Assembly: GCA_964017065.1 (NCBI GenBank)
Contig: OZ024792.1
Coordinates: 2,501 to 66,500, forward strand
Source of the DNA: Haliclona indistincta
Taxonomy: Eukaryota; Porifera; Demospongiae; Haplosclerida; Chalinidae
Reading direction: 5' to 3'
DNA length: 64,000 bases
Part shown: positions 44,101-55,708 of the stretch, piece by piece
Numbering within the stretch: the first letter of the stretch is position 1
Layout of the letters: the number at the start of each line of letters is the position of its first letter
The notes under the pieces: generated by a model
What the model saw: only the letters and a program-made list of their open reading frames with translations
Database searches by the model: none
What the model was told of the DNA's origin: nothing
Translations under genes and position numbers: made by a program

Positions 44101-46958
44101 ATCTGTTAGGAGCTCTTCGTGTAGCTTCCATTCGCTGCACTACCTTTGCCCTCAAGCTTCTTGCTTTAGCCTTCATTTCTCTTAAGACAGCCTCTGGTTT
44201 GCGCTGGTCTGCACGTAATACTAGCATATCATCACTGGTCTCAGTCTTTCTTGCCTTTACCAGTACCTCAATCAGCTTCAATAGACCAATAATCTTTGTA
44301 CTTTATAATGTCATGTTAAATACCTCAAAGTTATCCTCCAAGTATTCTAGGTCAGTAGTGTAAGGTGAACTTTGACCAGTACCAGTACTGGTCTCAATAG
44401 CAGCACTGGTCTCAGTAGCAGCACCGGAACTGGTCTCAGTAGCAGCACCAGAGCTGGTCTCAGTAGCAGCACTGGTACTGGTCTCGGTAGCAGCACCGGT
44501 ACTGGTCTCGGTAGCAGCACCGGTACTGGTCTCAGTAGCAGCACCGGTACTGGTCTCAGTAGCAGCACTGGTACTGGTCTCAGTGACAATGTTCTCTACA
44601 GAATATACTCATTGATGACAACACTAGCATTCATGCTTACTGCTGAGAAATTCCAATTCCTTGAGTAAATCTTTCTGTTCCTCATCTTCATTACTGGTGT
44701 TTATGTCAACAGATGTTCTCTTATCTGTGTCTAGTATCTCTGCTAGTGCTGTACTGTCAACTTTATATAACTCATCAGCTGTAAGCTGGCATCCACAGCT
44801 ACAGCAGCGATTATGGTGAGGCAAAGATTCAAGTAATTTAATTACCAAGCTTTAAGAACAACTGAAGGTATCTTAAGAAAGCTGGCAGTTAATAAAGATG
44901 AGAACTCATCTTCAGGAGTAATGAGTTCTTGTTCCAAATGAGACCGAGAGTCACTAAAAAATTCATCTGAGGGAGAGAGAGACTGTTAACAGATCTACCA
45001 AGGTGCTATATAATGGTTGCTAAGTAGTTACTAAGGTCATTTCTTGTTCTAGGTGCTAAGCCTTAACAGAGTTATACCTGACCCAAAGCAGTAATGGTCT
45101 ACACTAACAGTTCAAATCATATAGTGCTATTACAGCGGTTTTCCAAAGATCAACCGTCAATGGCCGACTGTATATAAACGAGCACTACGCATACGCAATG
45201 TGATCTCAAGAGGAATGGATACAGCTCTCCAGAGCTCTTGTGACAGCTAGGCAGCTCAAATCATGAAGTGGTAGAGCTGCCTAGCTGCGGGTGTGCACAG
45301 CTGGTCTTCTCACAAGCAGAGTTACGAACACGCATGTGTGCGACGCACAGTCTGGCAAGATCTCTGTACTAGCAACCGTAGTATACAGCCATACAGCTTA
45401 CACAGTTCTTTTCCGTTCATTTCAGCAAACGATGCCGCAGCCAGCGCCATAGATGTGCTACGAGATCCCGTCACAGAGGTGTCTCTCTCCCCAGAAACAA
45501 GTGTATTATGCAGCTACAAGACCAGGACAGTAGAACACATGATCAATATCACTTACTTTAGCAAACAATGTTCCAGCATTCTGCATAAATATATAATGTA
45601 AAGCTTCTCGTTCCTAACAGAGAGAACATGTGGTCAGCAGCATATCACACAACTAGTAACATGTGGTCAGCAGCACATCACACAACTAGTAACATGTGGT
45701 CAGCAGCACATCACACAACTAGTAACATGTGGTCAGCAGCATATCACACAACTAGTAACAACCAACCTTGACTGACAAGTCCAGTTTGTCACAAAGCTGT
45801 AAATATAGTGGTTTAGCATTAGGTGAGTAACTCTTGTGCATAGCCAAGTAACAGGTTTGTACCAGTGACTTCATGGTGGCTATAAGGTGAAACCGGTGAG
45901 CCTCCATGAATCCTAAAGAGTGGACTGATAGCTAAAACAGAGTTATTATACTGACATACCTCTGTACAGTGCTAGTGGAGTGGAAGCAGTGACTACTGTA
46001 GACCAAGCATGCATCATGGTTTGTAAACGATGTCGCAACAAGCAATACATCTCAAGCCCTTCTAGAAATAAACTTTCATCGTTTTCACAGGCACTGCCTT
46101 CGGTTTTAACAAAAAAATCATCCATGTGATGCAAGCAGTCAGAGAGAATGCAGACCAGTGGAGCACTCTCGACACACCTCAGCATCTACAGCACAGCAGT
46201 ACTATAATATTATATGTACTATATATCTATTGGCATTACTGTATGTAGTAGTAGTATAATGTAATGGTACTATGTATTGACATTACTGTATGTAGTAGTA
46301 GTAGTAGTATAATGTAATGGTACTATGTATTGACATTACTGTATGTAGTAGTAGTAGTATAATGTAATGGTACTATGTATTGACATTACTGTATGTAGTA
46401 GTAGTAGTATAATGTAATGGTACTATGTATTGGCATTACTGTATGTAGTAGTAGTATAATGTAATGGTACTATGTATTGACATTACTGTATGTAGTAGTA
46501 GTATAATGTAATGGTACTATGTATTGACATTACTGTATGTAGTAGTAGTAGTAGTATAATGTAATGGTACTATGTATTGGCATTACTGTATGTAGTAGTA
46601 GTATAATGTAATGGTACTATGTATTGACATTACTGTATGTAGTAGTAGTAGTAGTAGTATAATGTAATGGTACTATGTATTGACATTACTGTATGTAAAG
46701 TCTTTGACTTGAGATTCATGAGCCGTGTGTTTAGCTGTTGAAGCCAGAATACCATCCCGTTCCAACCTGGTCTGGCCTCGCCATCATGCGATGACTCGGT
46801 GTGAGCAAACCAGTACACTTGGCGCTCAACATACTGGACCAACTGTTCTCTTGCCTACAACAACTTTAATATTAAAACCAGTGATAACTAGTACTGACCG
46901 TGTTGTCTAGCCACTGCTGCACTTCAGGCGAACTACTCTGAACTACGAGCCCTGCCAT
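41187..46958 (-). CDS. Tandem AAA+ ATPase with bacterial-like winged-helix/AAA architecture
   Basis: Twenty-two exons (5' to 3'): 46899-46958, 46690-46854, 45960-46185, 45767-45912, 45557-45613, 44846-44982, 44641-44798, 44324-44595, 43990-44275, 43681-43943, 43525-43626, 43398-43476, 43260-43354, 43069-43197, 42950-43023, 42505-42578, 42282-42459, 41967-42234, 41761-41908, 41582-41714, 41414-41530, 41187-41364; phases agree (1114 aa). Residues 1-300 are an unknown helical region, followed by a Thr/Ser/Ala repeat. Around 500-590 is a winged-helix-like module (SRGNFLDSAVELDRRLLDYI) as in bacterial COG0464 ATPases. AAA-1: GPSGTGKT (~645), FFDECE (~700), ATNR, AMHRR arginine finger; complete. 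AAA-2: APARAGKT (~905), but ILDN where Walker B needs DE, so probably degenerate. Intron 9 is GC-AG. I know no human orthologue. Substrate and pathway unknown; AAA+ proteins remodel or unfold proteins. Confidence 0.88.
42747..42936. mobile_element. 190-bp TA-flanked MITE in the AAA+ gene intron 15
   Basis: The ends CCGTATAGCGGGAAATTTTC and complement are flanked by TA. The interior is rich in TTCGCGAA/TTCGCGAAAATAT. Mariner-type by size and target. Confidence 0.8.
44375..44595 (-). repeat. Coding 24-bp repeat, AAA+ gene exon 8
   Basis: About nine units reading TSTGAATE in the gene frame (variants TSTSAATE, TSSGAATE), giving a low-complexity, probably disordered and possibly O-modified or phosphorylated linker between the N-terminal region and the winged-helix part. 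Confidence 0.88.
45630..45762. repeat. 33-bp intronic repeat (AAA+ gene intron 4)
   Basis: Four copies of AACATGTGGTCAGCAGCACA plus TCACACAACTAGT, ending 5 bp from the exon 4 donor. Confidence 0.88.
46215..46693. repeat. ~50-bp minisatellite with 10 donor-site copies (AAA+ gene intron 2)
   Basis: Ten copies of TTACTGTATGTAGTAGTAGT plus a variable (GTA)n and ATAATGTAATGGTACTATGT. On the gene strand each reads TACATACAGTAATG, identical to the exon 2 end plus donor (CATACA|GTAATG), so the exon border is copied nine extra times. Confidence 0.85.
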
Positions 46959-47027
46959 GGCCCCGCCTCCAGAGTTTTGACATAATTATACGTAGGCGGA
47001 GTTTGGAGCGCAATCTGGCGGGAAAGA
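46959..47027. promoter_or_regulatory. 69-bp bidirectional promoter with E2F-like site
   Basis: All the DNA between the start codons of the AAA+ gene (-) and the USP37-like gene (+). It contains TGGCGGGAAA (47016-47025), the E2F consensus core, 2 bp before the USP start codon, and CCGCC/GGCGG elements. No TATA box. Transcription starts may lie inside the opposite gene's 5' end. Confidence 0.6.
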
Positions 47028-49942
47028 ATGGAGTGTCAGGCCAAACTAGAATGGAGAGAAGACAAAAGGCTAAGCTGTTACCAGAGCTATATCCTTCATC
47101 TGAGAGATGTGCTAGGGGAGAAAGAAGAGGATTGGCAGTTGATGGTGGTCTGTGAAAGCAGAGCGGCTGCTGTCGTACGTGTAGCTATTAGGAAAGGTGG
47201 CCTGAGGAGACTAGTGAGTGATCACGTGGCTCAAGGCCAAGCAAGCGTGTTGTTCAGTGACCAGGAGAAAGACATGTTCGCTATAGACATTAGACAAGCT
47301 CTACCCAACCGCCTCAGAGTGTTTGTGCGTCGGCTGAGTTCCTTCCTGCCATCACAGGCATGCTCCTCATCACCATCTGCTGGTACTGGCGGCCACTATA
47401 CTCCAGTTTGTGGTATTAAGAGAAAGATCAATATTGGTGGCAGGTATTGAGCTTGTCCCTCTACTAGTTGATGTGATAATATATTACTGTATAGACATCA
47501 ATCATATGGAGCTAAGATGCTAGCTGCATCACTAGCTGCTCAACAACCCACCAATACTAGCGGTGCTGGTAATACCAGTAAGAACCATGTTGTTCATTAC
47601 TATGCATTCTCACTTTATACTACAGGGAGTTTCTATAAAGAATCACTTCAGTCTCCTGGCTCCACCCACCACTTGTCTCCAAGCCCTACCCATTACCGGT
47701 CTCCTGATAGTCATCCTCCAGCAGCTAAACGATCACTCTTATTACAACATACCAGTACTCCTAAACGACTGATATTATCAGAGTCTAGCAGTGTGTCCCC
47801 AAGACAACGACCAGCACTGATGGAGCTATCACGTAATCAATCAGCAACCAGTACAGGATCTTCAATAAAGGGGTTAGCTACAATAAACCACACCTACTAA
47901 CCAACATGAGGTCGCACTACAGGTTTACTAATCTCGGCAACACATGTTATATGAATGCTGTACTTCAGTCACTACTGAGCTTAAAACCATTTACAGCTGA
48001 TCTTGTTAACGCTAGATTGGTCAAAGTAGTTCATCAAGACTCATTATATCGGTAAGAATTGCCAGCTAACAATGTAGCTGCTCATACTGTTGGCCACTAG
48101 GTGGTTGTACTTGCTGGCCAAGTACAAGGAATCGAATGATAGCATCACATCGCAGCATATTTGCTTGAACAAGATTAGGAGAGCACTGTCTGCATCTGCC
48201 AACACATTTGCTAGTTATAATGAACAGGTACTCCCTCCATACATTAGCATGTATTATAATGAACAGGTACTCCCTCCATACATTAGCATGTATTATAATG
48301 AACAGGTACTCCCTCCATACATTAGCATGTATTATAATGAACAGGTACTCCCTCCATACATTAGCATGTATTATAATGAACAGGTACTCCCTCCATACAT
48401 CAGCATGTATTATAATGAACAGGTACTCCCTCCATACATTAGCATGTATTATATTGAACAGGTACTCCCTCAGTAGTATTAATTTAAAACCACTTTTGGC
48501 AAAGCATGAGGGTGTGGCCAATAATGCCGTTATTGGCACGCTTGAAACGCACTGCCAAGAGTTGTTTTAATGCTCACTTTGTGCTATGCTGGCATCGATG
48601 AGTGTGATTATAACTTAACGCACAGAAACGTGTGCTTTATGCGATTAATGCCACGGCATGTGACACGATCTAAACAATCTGATTGGCTGGAGGTCACGTG
48701 GTTAGCACTTGTATAATGAACATGTATTATCTTGTGCCTTTGTTAGGATGCTCACGAGCTATTGAACCACTGTATGGATCAACTGCGAATTGATGTGACT
48801 AGCTCATCAGATACTGCTGCTCTCTGTCCTGTGGAGAATAATTTCAAGAGTGTAATCCATCACACAATAAAGTGCATCAAATGCACTCACTCTATAACAA
48901 GCTCAGAGACAGTATATGATTATACACTACAGCTACCACAATGGTAAGCATCAGCTTGCTATTCTAACTTCTAGTTCCTTCTCTACAGGGTAGCCATGAG
49001 CAATGCCCAGCAAGCCAGTATGCAACAGCTCATGGAAGACTACTTTAATGTGAGCCAGTCTTTCATTGTGTTATCAAAGTGTTGTTGTTGTCTCAGTCAG
49101 AACAAGTTGACTACACATGTACTGAGTGTCAGTGTTCTTCTAGTACTATCAGCCATAAGCTAGTACAGCTACCTCGTATACTGGTCCTCACTCTCAAGAG
49201 ATACAACAGTCACTCTAGAGAGAAGAGGGTTGATGCTGTACGCATCCCTCGCCATCTTGTGCTGTCTCCATTGTGTTCTACTACTACTGTACCTCCACCA
49301 GAGTGTTCTCGGTAAGTAATGACAACTCAACATCATAAGCTACTCTCATTCTATAGGTTAGTGACCGTTGCCACGAGTACCATCTCTCCAGCTGTCACAA
49401 CTCAAAGTGATCCTATTGATCATAAAGATCTATTGAATCTAAGTGAAGATGAACAATTACAATTAGCTCTTGAAATGAGTTTGAACGGTGAGTATTTGAT
49501 GATGAGTGGTATTATACTATATTGCACCACAGACTCACTGCAGTGTGGTGGCAATGAGGATGATACTACTCCACCATCACCACAGTTATCCAGCTCACAA
49601 GAGGAGCAAGAACACACGTATCGACTAGCCAGTGTTATCAGCCATGTTGGAAGGGGCACCTCTACTGGTTAGTCATGTATTCACTACTGCTGCATTGATA
49701 GCCACACCCACTGCAGGTCACTATGTTAGTGATACACTAGCAGTCAATGGAGGACACTGGCTTAGTTACAATGACGCTGTAGTCACTCCTACATCAGAGG
49801 AGAAGATTCGCCAGTCACGTAAAATGTCAGGATACATATTCTTCTATTTGTATCGGTAAGTGCTTAGAATGTAGCATTACCAATTCTTATCAATACTCTG
49901 TTGTCTACACTCTACAGGAATGTATATCAAACATCATCTTAA
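47028..49942 (+). CDS. USP37: USP37-like ubiquitin carboxyl-terminal hydrolase
   Basis: Cysteine deubiquitinase of the USP37/26/29 group (human USP37 trims K11/K48 chains and acts in the cell cycle). Exons: 47028-47443, 47495-47577, 47626-47872, 47923-48051, 48101-48227, 48747-48943, 48989-49049, 49097-49311, 49357-49487, 49533-49667, 49717-49855, 49918-49942; 634 aa, phases agree. N-terminal PH-like domain (~1-110), Ser/Pro-rich linker, then the USP domain: Cys box GFTNLGNTCYMNAVLQSLL (~249-267), QDAHELL at the exon 5/6 join, a zinc-binding CIKC...CTEC pair, one UIM (SEDEQLQLALEMSLN, ~521-535), His box GHYVSD (~581) and WLSYND. It is shorter than human USP37 (979 aa) and has one UIM instead of three. 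Exon 5 can end at any of seven donors (see the repeat). The stop lies 22 bp from the La stop. Confidence 0.92.
48213..48476 (+). repeat. 39-bp minisatellite carrying seven in-frame donor sites
   Basis: Seven copies of AATGAACAG|GTACTCCCTCC plus ATACATTAGCATGTATTAT, the first being the true exon 5 end. The period is 13 codons and there is no stop, so use of a later donor inserts 13n residues (VLPPYISMYYNEQ) before DAHELL. 48477-48746 is ordinary intron. Confidence 0.93.
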
Positions 49943-49964
49943 CTAAAAACTACTATTTAATTTA
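49943..49964. other. 22-bp gap between two convergent stop codons
   Basis: The USP37-like TAA (49940-49942) and the La TAA (49965-49967, minus) are separated by AT-rich sequence without a clear AATAAA. Both 3' UTRs must run into the opposite gene. Confidence 0.8.
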
Positions 49965-52900
49965 TTATGAATCGAGATTTGTTTTCTTAGCAGCTGGTGT
50001 CTCTCCAGTGCTAGTCCTCTTCCAACCTCCTCTCTCTCCAGAGCTCCTCCAACCTCCTCTCCTTCCTCGTCCTGCATGCAACAGCAACATGGTAGCTCAT
50101 CCAGCAAACAGACCACCTTACCACTACGCCATCCTCCACTGGGCTTTCTCTTCTTTCTCTTGCTCATATCATCAGCCATTTTCTCCCAATATTGTTGTTC
50201 TTCCTCTCCTGTATACATGTGACTGACTCCGCCCAATTAAACACACACATACCTTCCAGAACTCTTAGCGTAACATCAGCATCGCATAGCTTAGCAGTGT
50301 CTCCAGCTTTACAAGCTCCTTCCTCCTCTTCAAATCTAACATATCCCTACAGACACAGACACACACATCACCTACACATACACTAGCACACTCACCTCTT
50401 TATCTCCTTTCTGAAAGTCTACCCAAGCAACAGTAGCAAACTGTCTGAAGTGTTCCTGTGTGTTGTTGTCAATTATTAACCCTCACGCCCACTGATTACC
50501 TTGATTATTTCTCTGGTTGTGTCAGGTGCTATACCTGTCATGTGTAGTATGCAAGCTTTCTTCTTGGCCTTTAAAATGGCGGCATCATGCTGGCGTTTGC
50601 TACCTTCTTCTTGCTCCCCTTCTGTACTGCAATGATAATAATTAGCAACAACATAATAATAACAACTAGCAATTACCTAGTAGTAGTGGCACTTTGTTCT
50701 TGCTTAGATTGCTTCTTTTCCATTACTTTCCTGGTCATCCAGCCCTCTCTAAAATTACAAGTTTGTTACATAAATCTATGAGCATCATATTGCGTGACCC
50801 TGAGTATGTTCATCACCCAATATGACCCTGAGTATGTTCATCACCCAATATGACCCTGAGTATGTTCATCACCCAATATGACCCTGAGTATGTTCACCAC
50901 CCAATATGACCCTGAGTATGTTCATCACCCAATATGACCCTGAGTATGTTCATCACCCAATATGACCCTGAGTATGTTCATCACCCAATATGACCCTGAG
51001 TATGTACACCACCCAATATGACCCTGAGTATGTTCATCACCCAATATGACCCTGAGTATGTTCATCACCCAATATGACCCTGAGTATGTACACCACCCAA
51101 TATGACCCTGAGTATGTTCACCACCCAATATGACCCTGAGTATGTTCATCACCCAATATGACCCTGAGTATGTTCACCACCCAATATGCCTGGCATTACA
51201 TGGAAATTCCTCAGGAGCTATGGTGAAAGCTAGCTTGGACAGAGACATTTCAGCTACAGAGGTTTCTTGCAAGGAAGATTTGCATCACCTTGCAGTCACT
51301 AGTGTGTCAAGTCACTGGTATTTTATTCACACAATGGTCAAAGGCTTACTAGGAATTTTAGTGCTCAACACTTATAGTCTATGCTTTACCCTTGCAAGAA
51401 GAAATAAAACTGCTGTAGCTTGGCCATGTTTTCACAATAATGAAGAATGTACGAGTGTTCTAAACTAGAGCTAAAGGAAGTGGCAGATGTAAAAAATAAA
51501 TGAGAAAGAGGTTTCTAGAAAATTAAAACGCAACAACAGGGGTTATTCTTCAAGAACAATAGATAAAGATAGTGTACAACAAAAAATAGCTAATACTGTC
51601 CGTGCACTATGGCAAGCCCAAAATCACAAAACCATTAGCCAAAAATCTCTTCTTGAACGATCATCAGCTTGACAACTTTGTGCTTGGACGTACACAGCAA
51701 CAGCATGAAGGGATTGACGAGAGCTTGTTGATTTGCCATTTCTTGAAGCGATAAACAGGTTGTAACGTGTTGAAAATGGCGTATCAAATGCTAAATCCAC
51801 GTACACATCCACGCGTAGCTCAAAGACGAAGAGAGATGTCACAATAAATCTCTCGTCATGACAGGCCTTTCTTTACCTTAGATACCAAACAGCTTTTACA
51901 GTGAAACCTATAGACCGACCACCTCTCTCCAGCGTCCGTGAAAAAATTCCCCGAACAACAGCTATAGAAAGGTACCTAGAGCCAACATGTCTACAGCGAC
52001 CACCTGCCTAATGTGGACAACGACCGCACGTACCAGCACGCAGTGTACAAAACTACACTGTCGATTACGGCCAGTAGGCGTGGCAATTAAGCGTGGTTAC
52101 CAATTACTGCATGCATGCATCCATTGCTGATGCTGACTGGCGCGAACAGTTACAATCAGTTGCTGTTGACTCGACACTGCTAAGCAAGACGTACTTCTAT
52201 AAAACAAACTGTACTGGAGGACTTTTTCACTGATTTAGTAATTATTGAAACCGGCTGAATATCAGTCAATCATAGCTGAATTAATTGCACATTATAAATG
52301 CATGAATCCTGTCTAATGAGGTCACATTCGGTAGTGGTCGCTCTTCACAGCCAGTCGGAGTTGGCCCATAGGTGGTCGTTTTAGACAGGTTTCACTGTAG
52401 ACAATTTCTTCCAGAAGCTTATATTTGGATTAGGTACTTTTGAGATTGCACTACAGCTGTACAGTCACTCCCAGCTGTTATTTCAAGTAGACATTAACAA
52501 AGCATGTTTTGAATTACAAAAGGAGGCTCCTTGGAACCCTCTCATTGAGAGACTCTTGCCGTTGCTTTGTGAGAGCTTTGTGATACAGCAAGACTGCTAC
52601 CGCCATTTTTGCATATGTGACCGGCTATGCGAAAAGGGACCATATCCCGCAATTTATTGTTTTGAGAAACGAGCGAAAATGTGCTACTAACCGGTACCTT
52701 AGTAAAGTTTAGGTTTGTTTAGTTTCATAAACTTGGATCCTTTGCCCATCGTTTGGCGCAACAGCGAGGCTCATACGCGCCTTCGTTTCTCAAGGGCGAG
52801 CGTTTACTTTCAGCCACTAGAGCTGCCATCGTAACGAATAAACGGAGGCGTGGCAATGATGACGCTACGCGTTGCTATGGCGACAACGAACGGCGAGCTA

Positions 52901-55016
52901 GCTGTACGCCACTATAACGCACAGCTGAGTTGAATAACTTTCCATAGGAGTTGGACTACGTTTAGTCTAAACACTGAGAGCGAAAACAGCAGTGAAAACG
53001 AGCGAGTAGTGTGAAAACGAGCGCTCACTGCTCGTGTGTGGGCGTGTTGCATACACTGAGTTGCGTGTAGTATACGGAATTGCACGTTCAGCATTGTATG
53101 CTGCATTGAAACGCAATATTCTCTGAACAATGCTTTGATAATAGCGTCTCTGTTGCGCTTTATATCGGAACAACGCATAGCTAAACCGAAAGTACCGTTG
53201 TAATCAGCATTGAATGCGCAATTTAGCAATGGTGTTATCTCAATTTTGATAAAATGCGGGATATGGTCCCTTTTCCCATAGCAGGTCACATATGAAGAAC
53301 AAATTTTCAAAGAGATCTTAACCCTCCTTGAAAATCTAACAATCTGAATATTTACATTCTAATATCAGTGTGTATATGGTATGTTACCACTAAATTCATG
53401 ATGGACACACTAAACACCACACATAGTAACAGATAATGTGATGCTTATGTAGATTTTCTGGCATCTTTCCTCTACTAAGCACCTGGGCATTACTTAGAGG
53501 CTTTCTGGACTGAAGCTCCTGATCTTCACATAGCATCACCTTCACCAAGAGCGCATAAGGGGACGGAGCGTTCAACTCCAATGCACGGAATGTAAATATC
53601 CAAACGTAAACCCCGCACCGTGCTGCGGCACACGTGAAGATTACTTTCTTCCGTGATTTTCAAGCTGTTTGCCGCGAGCGGGCCGGGCCTTCTTGTAGGC
53701 AGAAAAGGTAAGGCAGACAGATTAGCTGGTGATCTGAACACCACACACGTCAAAAGCTACCAACCGGTGAACAACCGCTTGCCAAAATTATGGCAGCAAC
53801 CGGCAAGCAAGTTGATATGTCTTATGGCACTACTCACTCACTTGGTCTCCACTAGTAACTCATGACTGCCTCTAAACCGCACCTCCTCTCGTGCTGCTAA
53901 CAGTTTCTGTAAGCCCTCCTTGTTCCTATACTCAGCAAACACTGATCCCTACACACAACAACATGACGACAGCATCACTAATGCCACCATCATACCACCT
54001 TGAACTTCTTCTCATCTGGTGGACGCATCTTCCTCATTTGAACAAGCACAGTCTACACACAGTGGATTAACATATGAAGCAGCATACAGTGTATGTACCT
54101 CTCCATATTGGTCCAATAGGTCTTGTATCTCATCCAATGAACTGTCTTCAGGAAATCCTTTCTATGTGCACCAAACAATGACGACAGCACCACAGTATAG
54201 CATCACAGTATAGCACCACAGTATAGCATCACAGTATAGCATCACAGTATAGCACCACAGTATAGCACCACAGTATAGCACCACAGTATAGCACCACAGT
54301 ATAGCACCACAGTATAGCACCACAGTATAGCACCACAGTATAGCACCACAGTATAGCACCACAGTATAGCACCACAGTATAGCACCACTTACCACAAAGG
54401 CTGTTCTATCACGCAACTCCTTGCGCTGTTCCTGTGATAGTAGACTGATAGAAGGTGATGGGAGAGCAGGGCAGCGACGCACTTTACTACCATCATCATT
54501 GACCTATAAGTGAGTCAGTTATGATGAGCTGCATGCTACACATACCTCTAATAGACCACTAGTACTCTTGCGCAATGCAGCAACTATCACAGCTATATCA
54601 GTAGATAGTGACTATAAAATGAACATCCATCATGGCAGCAGGAGTGACATGGCTGCCGGCTAACCTTTAGTCTATTGAATGTTAACAAGACCTCCAGCAA
54701 CACCCCTACACACACATATATAGATCCCATAAAATAATATAATATTATCACTTACATCCTTCGTCTTCCTTGATTTTATCTTGAAGAAACTTGTCTCGCT
54801 GAAGATTGCGATCGCCAAAATAGAACTGCAAAAACAATGGTCGACACGCTGCGTTCCAGCTAGCTAGCTGCTACCATTCCTTACCTCGACTTGACGAATT
54901 ATTTTCTTTTCTAGTGCGCTGACTGTGTTTTCCTGTGACGATGACTCACTAGACACTAACTCTTCGCACTGCTCCTGCTTGGCAACGCTATTCACTTCTT
55001 CAGTCGCTGCCGCCAT
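49965..55016 (-). CDS. SSB: La ribonucleoprotein (SSB/LARP3)
   Basis: La binds UUU-OH ends of RNA polymerase III transcripts and acts as an RNA chaperone, mainly in the nucleus. Fourteen exons (5' to 3'): 54885-55016, 54756-54825, 54665-54705, 54546-54611, 54393-54503, 54099-54161, 53999-54052, 53842-53948, 50677-50748, 50500-50626, 50396-50455, 50253-50346, 50122-50208, 49965-50071; 396 aa (human 408), phases agree. La motif IIRQVEFYFGDRNLQRDKFL (~40-59) and the VLLTFNRLK / ALRKS helices; RRM1 (AFV-KGFPEDSS to KGSVFAEYRN, ~135-200); a charged linker; C-terminal xRRM (ACILHMTGIAPDTT to GYVRFEEEEG); basic SKRKKRK and an RG/GW-rich tail (GRGRRGGW). Intron 8 is 3.1 kb and holds two MITEs and a minisatellite; the other introns are short. 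It lies 102 bp downstream of TAF12 on the same strand. Confidence 0.94.
50787..51188. repeat. 28-bp minisatellite in La intron 8
   Basis: About 14 copies of TGACCCTGAGTATGTTCATC plus ACCCAATA, with GTACACC and TTCACC variants. 51189-51898 contains one frame (to 51468) without domain or splice support. Confidence 0.93.
51899..52397. mobile_element. TA-flanked MITE, pogo/Tigger-like ends
   Basis: CAGTGAAACCT...GACCACC at the left and GGTGGTC...AGGTTTCACTG at the right, each flanked by TA. CAGTGAAACC with a purine-rich continuation is the usual terminus of pogo/Tigger-type mariner relatives. No ORF. Confidence 0.82.
52616..53290. mobile_element. TA-flanked MITE with ~35-bp inverted ends
   Basis: TGTGACCGGCTATGCGAAAA at the left (continuing GGGACCATATCCCGC) and its near-complement at the right, with TA on both sides. 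ATATGGTCCC near each end is palindromic. No coding capacity. 53291-53841 is intron without recognised features. Confidence 0.82.
54181..54389. repeat. 13-bp minisatellite in La intron 5
   Basis: About 15 copies of CACAGTATAGCAC (with ATCAC variants), starting within the first bases of the intron: on the gene strand the donor GTAAGTGGTG is followed at once by CTATACTGTGGTG repeats. Confidence 0.93.
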
Positions 55017-55118
55017 TGACACGTGGACCTCGACGTGTATAAAAATGGGCGTGGCTAGCGCTTAGGTATTAATCTTATTATAATGACTGTATGAATATTA
55101 TTGTTGTGACGCAAACTG

Positions 55119-55708
55119 TCATTTCTTGGCTTTCTTTATCATGGCTACTCTCTGTGAGATGAAGTCACTACTATAATCATAATCATACAGCTTCTTTCCA
55201 CTGACCTGTTTATGAGATTCAGTGCTAGTAGAGCCTGTTGAGCGACCAGTGTGGTGGTGCTGTTCTTCTGCTCCGAATCCAGGTATCCACAGGTTCCAAC
55301 TGTGTTCTGATGCGGAACTCATCAAGCAATAATAACGGCAGCCTACAGCTTACCAAGGTGAAGGCGAACATCCTTTACCTCCAATGAGCTGGACTTGCGG
55401 TGCTTGGCTAGTCTGCTAGATGCAGTCACTACACTCTCTATGAAGTCATCAGCCAATTGAGCAAGCAACTGAGCGAATAACATGATAATTATTTTGATGC
55501 AAAATAATTATCATGACCATTGATATTATATAATATCAATGGTCAGCGGCTGTACCTCTTCAGCATCGTCATCTAGCATTTGTTTAGGGTCTACCTCCTC
55601 TACAAGATCCTTCAGTCTCTGTCTACTAACAGAGTTCACTCGCTAGAGAGACAGCGAGTTATAGCAAATACACAAATCAACACGTACCTCTCTGCTGTCG
55701 ACATCCAT
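55119..55708 (-). CDS. TAF12: TAF12, TFIID/SAGA histone-fold subunit
   Basis: Subunit of TFIID and SAGA that pairs with TAF4 through an H2B-like histone fold. Five exons (5' to 3'): 55688-55708, 55556-55642, 55354-55468, 55206-55306, 55119-55151; 118 aa. The fold spans nearly the whole protein: [20 protein letters not shown] (alpha1/2), [20 protein letters not shown] (long alpha2), [16 protein letters not shown] (loop 2/alpha3), then the conserved WNLWIPGFG and C-terminal [13 protein letters not shown]. It lacks the long Gln/Ser-rich N-terminus of vertebrate TAF12 (human 161 aa). The insertion [18 protein letters not shown] before the last helix is lineage-specific. It is divergent from the ABCA gene and directly upstream of La. 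Confidence 0.96.

Noticed and set aside
48066..48539. Minus-strand repeat frame opposite the USP37-like intron
   Set aside because: Product of the 39-bp period being divisible by three; the plus strand carries the gene.
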